Assembly (NCBI RefSeq): GCF_963666675.1 | Contig: NZ_OY762929.1 | Span: forward strand, 4,032,001 to 4,096,000 | Length of the DNA: 64,000 nt | Direction: 5' to 3' | From: an uncultured Desulfobacter sp. | GTDB lineage: Bacteria; Desulfobacterota; Desulfobacteria; Desulfobacterales; Desulfobacteraceae | In this document: positions 60,916-64,000 of the stretch, in pieces | Layout: every line of letters begins with the position of its first letter | Numbering within the stretch: the stretch's first letter is position 1 | The notes under the pieces: model-generated | The model's input: the letters and a program-made list of their open reading frames with translations, nothing else | Told to the model about the DNA's origin: nothing | Database searches by the model: none | Made by a program: the position numbers and the translations under genes

Positions 60916-61279
60916 TTACGTTATGCCTGAATTATGTTTGAACGGTTAAATACATTGTCCAGAGAGTGACCTGAAAAGAATGACCATCAAGCCCCGGTTT
61001 AATTGCCTTTTTTCAAAGCGTTTTAGTATTACTCAATCAATATACTATACCATTGTAATTTATCATAACAAGTTTTATCCATTTTTTACGGGGCCGGCAG
61101 TGCAGGCGCCTTATAAGGCCCATGATCAAAATAACGGCCATCTTATGATCAAGCCCAACATCGTTATAGATTTCCAGTACACTTGCCGGATTTTTTGTTT
61201 TCCATGGTGCAAGGCTTTCCCCGCCAGAGAAAAAACTTGAGAAAACATTACGGGTATTATAATTAATCCATCGAACCAA
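60916..61279. other. Non-coding region between TolC gene and permease
   Basis: 364 bases, AT-rich on the left, holding the promoter of the efflux operon (minus) and of the permease (plus). Two TGATCA palindromes at 61122 and 61147 lie in direct-repeat context (ATGATCAA twice). No convincing gene is seen; short frames here look random. Confidence 0.45.
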
Positions 61280-62509
61280 TTGATTGGATTTAAACTTGTG
61301 TTAAACAGCATTATTATCATTATCGCCCTGATTGTCGGCTGTTACTTTGCCTTTTCCAAACGATTATCTCGATCTTCAAACTGGAAGGCCACGGTCACGC
61401 CGCTGGCGTCGATCATGGGCAGCGGATTTTTAATCAGTGCACCGCTTCTGGCCGGGATCGTGGGCAACCTGGCCGTGATCTGCATGGCCGTGCTTCTTGT
61501 GACGGCATACCTTGTGGGTGAGGCCATCCGGTTCAATATCCGTTATTTTGAACCCATTGAAAATCGGGGACGCGGTCCGGCACAAAATGTGGCATTTTTC
61601 TCCAGGATTGTTCTGACCTGTGCCTATTTCATATCCATCACCTATTACCTGCAGTTGCTGTCAGCCTTTCTTCTTAACAGCTTCAATATGAATAACGATA
61701 TCATGGCCAACTGGATCACCACGGCGCTTCTGGTAACCATCGGAGGCATCGGCATGTGGCGGGGTCTGTATGAATTGGAACGGGTCGAAAAATATGCCGT
61801 TGCCTTGAATCTTGGCATGATCGGCGCGCTTTTGGCCGGTTTATGTATTTACAATGTTCAACTGGCAGCAGGTGGACAATGGGAACTGCCCCGGATTTCA
61901 TCGGCCGTCAATTTTCATGATTTAAGGGTGCTGCTCGGGCTTTTAATTGTTGTCCAGGGGTTTGAAACCTCCCGCTATCTGGGCCAGGAACATCCGGCAG
62001 ACCAAAGAATCCGCACCATGCGAACCGCCCAGCTGATCGCCACAGGTATTTATCTGACTTTCATTGCACTGGCAACCATACTCTTTCACAAAAATCTCGG
62101 GTCGGATGTCACGGCGATCATCGGCATGTCAACGCCTGTGGCTTCCGTTCTGCCTGTACTGCTTTCCGTTGCCGCCATCGGCAGCCAGTTCAGTGCATCT
62201 GTGGCGGACACCTCAGGGGCCGGGGGACTCATCCAGGATATCCTCCAGGGAAAGCTTTCCATACGCGTCACTTACTTTTTAATTATTATCATCACGGTGG
62301 CACTGACCTGGGTAACCAATGTCAATGAAATTATTGCCTACGCCTCAAGGGCTTTTGCCCTTTATTACACCTTGCAATGCATTGTTGCATGGATTGTCGC
62401 CCGGCAGAACCGCAACAGCCTGAACAGATCAGCACCACGCCTCTGGCTCTTTGGAACGCTGGCCCTGATCTGCCTTGGGGTGTTTATCCTTGGTATCCCA
62501 TCAGGATAA
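61280..62509 (+). CDS. Multi-pass membrane protein, APC-like permease, substrate unknown
   Basis: 409 residues with about 11 hydrophobic segments and a GSGFLISAPLLAGIVG segment that recalls the first unwound helix of amino acid transporters of the APC superfamily. Start is TTG 61280 or GTG 61298; no strong ribosome site is visible. I do not recognise a defined family. The conserved Glu in LVGEAIRFNIRYFEP and the QGFETSRYLGQEH loop may be functional. It stands alone between the efflux operon and clpB. Confidence 0.7.
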   Translation: MIGFKLVLNSIIIIIALIVGCYFAFSKRLSRSSNWKATVTPLASIMGSGFLISAPLLAGIVGNLAVICMAVLLVTAYLVGEAIRFNIRYFEPIENRGRGPAQNVAFFSRIVLTCAYFISITYYLQLLSAFLLNSFNMNNDIMANWITTALLVTIGGIGMWRGLYELERVEKYAVALNLGMIGALLAGLCIYNVQLAAGGQWELPRISSAVNFHDLRVLLGLLIVVQGFETSRYLGQEHPADQRIRTMRTAQLIATGIYLTFIALATILFHKNLGSDVTAIIGMSTPVASVLPVLLSVAAIGSQFSASVADTSGAGGLIQDILQGKLSIRVTYFLIIIITVALTWVTNVNEIIAYASRAFALYYTLQCIVAWIVARQNRNSLNRSAPRLWLFGTLALICLGVFILGIPSG

Positions 62510-62528
62510 CAATTGCACAGCAAACAAA

Positions 62529-62573
62529 CCCCCCGGGGCTGCCACATTTGCAGCCCCCCCCGGGGGGGGGGGG
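62529..62573. terminator. GC hairpin with C8-G12 tract between permease and clpB
   Basis: GGGGCTGC pairs with GCAGCCCC, extended by flanking C6 and G12 runs (the G run is 62562-62573). It lies between converging genes and could terminate both. The homopolymers are a hotspot for slippage and for sequencing error. Confidence 0.6.
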
Positions 62574-62599
62574 TTACCATTAATTTACAGCCGGCAGAA

Positions 62600-64000
62600 T
62601 TATCCTACAGCCTTCATACTCTTGGGGCCATGGCCCGGGACAAGCCGGTCTTCCCCTTTGTCAAGACGGAAGCAGACCGTCTCGCCTTCCAGGTACTCCC
62701 CTTTGAGTAATGCCATGGAAAGCGGATTTTCAATTTCCTGCTGGATGACACGTTTAAGGGGCCGGGCGCCAAATCCGGGGTCATACCCCTTCCGGGCCAC
62801 AAAGCCCATGGCATCATCATCCAGGTGAATTGCCAGATTCCTTTCGGCCAGCCTCCGGTTCAGTCCGGCAATCTGGATGGCGGCAATATCCATGATGTGT
62901 TCACGTTCCAGGGCATGGAAGGTGATGATCTCATCAATCCGGTTTAAGAACTCAGGCCTGAATGCCGCTTTAAGTGCCTGCTGCACTGCCTGTTCCACCC
63001 CATTGGACATACCGTCCTTGCCTGCTTCCAGCAGAATCCTGGACCCTATATTGGATGTCATAATAATAATGGTGTTCCTGAAATCCACGGTCCGGCCACG
63101 GCCGTCGGTCATCCGGCCGTCATCCAGGACCTGAAGCAGGATATTGAACACATCCGGGTGCGCCTTTTCAATCTCGTCGAACAGGATCACACTATAGGGT
63201 CTGCGCCGCACCGCCTCGGTGAGGTATCCGCCCTGGTCATATCCCACATATCCGGGAGGGGCACCGATGAGGCGCGCCACACTGTGTTTTTCCATGTACT
63301 CGGACATATCCAGCCGAACCATTGCATCCCTGGAGTCAAACATGAACTCAGCCAAGGACTTGGCAAGCTCTGTTTTACCGACACCCGTGGGACCCATGAA
63401 GATAAAGGTGCCGATGGGCCGGTCTTCGGGCTGCAGGCCGGATCTTGCGCGCCGTACGGCATTGGAGACCGCATCAATGGCCTTTTCCTGGCCGATCACC
63501 CGTTTGGCAATGTGGGATTCCATGGTGATCAGTTTTTCCTGCTCACCCTGGAGCATCTTGGAAACGGGGATGCCGGTCCAGGTGGAAACCACCTCGGCCA
63601 CGTCGGCCTCTTCAACGTCCTCCTTGAGCATTTTGCAGGTTTTCTGCAGCGCCTCAAGGGCCTGTTTTTTCTCGTCGATCTTTTTATTCAACTCCGCAAT
63701 GGTACCGTAGCGGATCTGGGCAACTTTTTCAAAATCCCCGGCGCGTTCGGCAAGCTGGGCCTCGGTCTGGAACCGGTCAATATCTTCCCGCATGGCCGAA
63801 ATCCCACGGATAATGGATTTCTCGTTATCCCAGTGCAGTTTCAAGGGCCGGATTTCTTCTTCCATGGCGGCTATGTTTTTCTCCAGATGTTCCAGGCGTT
63901 CCCTGGACGCCTTATCCTTCTCCTTGATCAGGGCCTGACGCTCAATGGCCGCCTGGGTAAGCCGCCGCTGAATCTCGTCAATGGCCCGGGGCATGGAGTC
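62600..64000 (-). CDS. clpB: ClpB disaggregase, C-terminal part (cut by window edge)
   Basis: The frame is open to the window edge; about 467 residues are present and roughly half the protein lies outside. Visible: the middle coiled coil (the RHLEHLEKN-like and FQTEAQLAERAGDFEKVAQIRYG region), the second AAA domain with Walker A GPTGVGKTE and Walker B VILFDEIEKAHPD, and the C-terminal domain ending GARPLKRVIQQEIENPL. ClpB unfolds protein aggregates with DnaK after heat stress. ATG 63994 is not the real start, since the reading continues upstream in frame. No heat-shock promoter can be seen. Confidence 0.96.
   Translation of the reverse strand, partial: DSMPRAIDEIQRRLTQAAIERQALIKEKDKASRERLEHLEKNIAAMEEEIRPLKLHWDNEKSIIRGISAMREDIDRFQTEAQLAERAGDFEKVAQIRYGTIAELNKKIDEKKQALEALQKTCKMLKEDVEEADVAEVVSTWTGIPVSKMLQGEQEKLITMESHIAKRVIGQEKAIDAVSNAVRRARSGLQPEDRPIGTFIFMGPTGVGKTELAKSLAEFMFDSRDAMVRLDMSEYMEKHSVARLIGAPPGYVGYDQGGYLTEAVRRRPYSVILFDEIEKAHPDVFNILLQVLDDGRMTDGRGRTVDFRNTIIIMTSNIGSRILLEAGKDGMSNGVEQAVQQALKAAFRPEFLNRIDEIITFHALEREHIMDIAAIQIAGLNRRLAERNLAIHLDDDAMGFVARKGYDPGFGARPLKRVIQQEIENPLSMALLKGEYLEGETVCFRLDKGEDRLVPGHGPKSMKAVG

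Noticed and set aside
60980..61240. 86-codon reading frame upstream of the permease
   Set aside because: No ribosome site, random composition, and it covers the promoter regions of two genes.
1..64000. CRISPR array, prophage or integron
   Set aside because: No regularly spaced repeat series, no phage structural genes and no integrase are visible; the tandem pair at 11.6 kb has no spacers.

Overview
The window looks like a stretch of chromosome from an anaerobic, Gram-negative, probably sulfate-reducing member of the Desulfobacterota (Desulfobacteraceae-like). This is inferred from protein style: a DVU0298-type protein, rubrerythrin, a small single-cluster ferredoxin, a long acyl-CoA dehydrogenase, TonB receptors, and very many PAS/histidine-kinase/GGDEF proteins. 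There is no rRNA and I see no convincing tRNA, so the genus cannot be fixed. No prophage or CRISPR array is visible. The only intact mobile element is one insertion sequence.

Layout. 0-5.7 kb: proline synthesis (proB, proA), split by a ~120-bp palindromic element, then a UPF0182 membrane protein. 6.1-8.8 kb: a complete ISKra4-type insertion sequence carrying a DUF4338 (DruA-like) gene and a transposase, with 15-bp terminal inverted repeats and a 9-bp target duplication. 8.9-11.5 kb: oligoendopeptidase F and TrmO. 11.6-15.8 kb: a tandem pair of ~93-bp structured repeats, a small gene broken by a frameshift, a TonB-dependent receptor, and an unusual fusion of a heme-copper-oxidase-like membrane domain to a periplasmic binding protein. 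15.8-18.3 kb (minus strand): an SLC13 carrier and an FRG-domain protein. 18.4-25.5 kb: an iron/siderophore-type locus (AraC regulator, TonB receptor, small membrane protein, PepSY membrane protein, periplasmic protein, MATE exporter). 25.5-31.9 kb: DUF523, acyl-CoA dehydrogenase, a lipoprotein hydrolase, an orphan histidine kinase and rubrerythrin.

32-42 kb holds a PAS-GGDEF-EAL protein, a chemoreceptor, a PtsP-type enzyme I, a transglutaminase-like protein, a DUF202-like protein, a DVU0298-like protein and a ferredoxin. 42.7-48 kb: a FapA/DUF342 protein behind a receiver-TPR gene, then a sigma-54 activator with GAFSGA instead of GAFTGA. 48.2-50 kb: ferritin, glutathione peroxidase and a small zinc-ribbon protein. 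50.4-55.2 kb: a three-gene phosphorelay (BvgS-like hybrid kinase, GAF kinase, receiver protein with a Cys-rich tail). 55.2-60.9 kb (minus strand): a tripartite RND efflux system. 61.3-64 kb: an unassigned permease and the 3' part of clpB, which runs off the window.

How it fits together: two outer-membrane uptake loci, oxygen and iron stress proteins, drug efflux, and dense signalling suggest a metabolically flexible anaerobe that meets oxygen and metal limitation. The most interesting non-coding signal is a dispersed ~93-bp element with conserved stem-loops: two tandem copies at 11.6 kb, one diverged inverted copy at 48.0 kb, and a partial copy after proA. Each lies next to the 3' end of a gene. 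The most interesting protein is the membrane-domain/binding-protein fusion at 14.3-15.8 kb.
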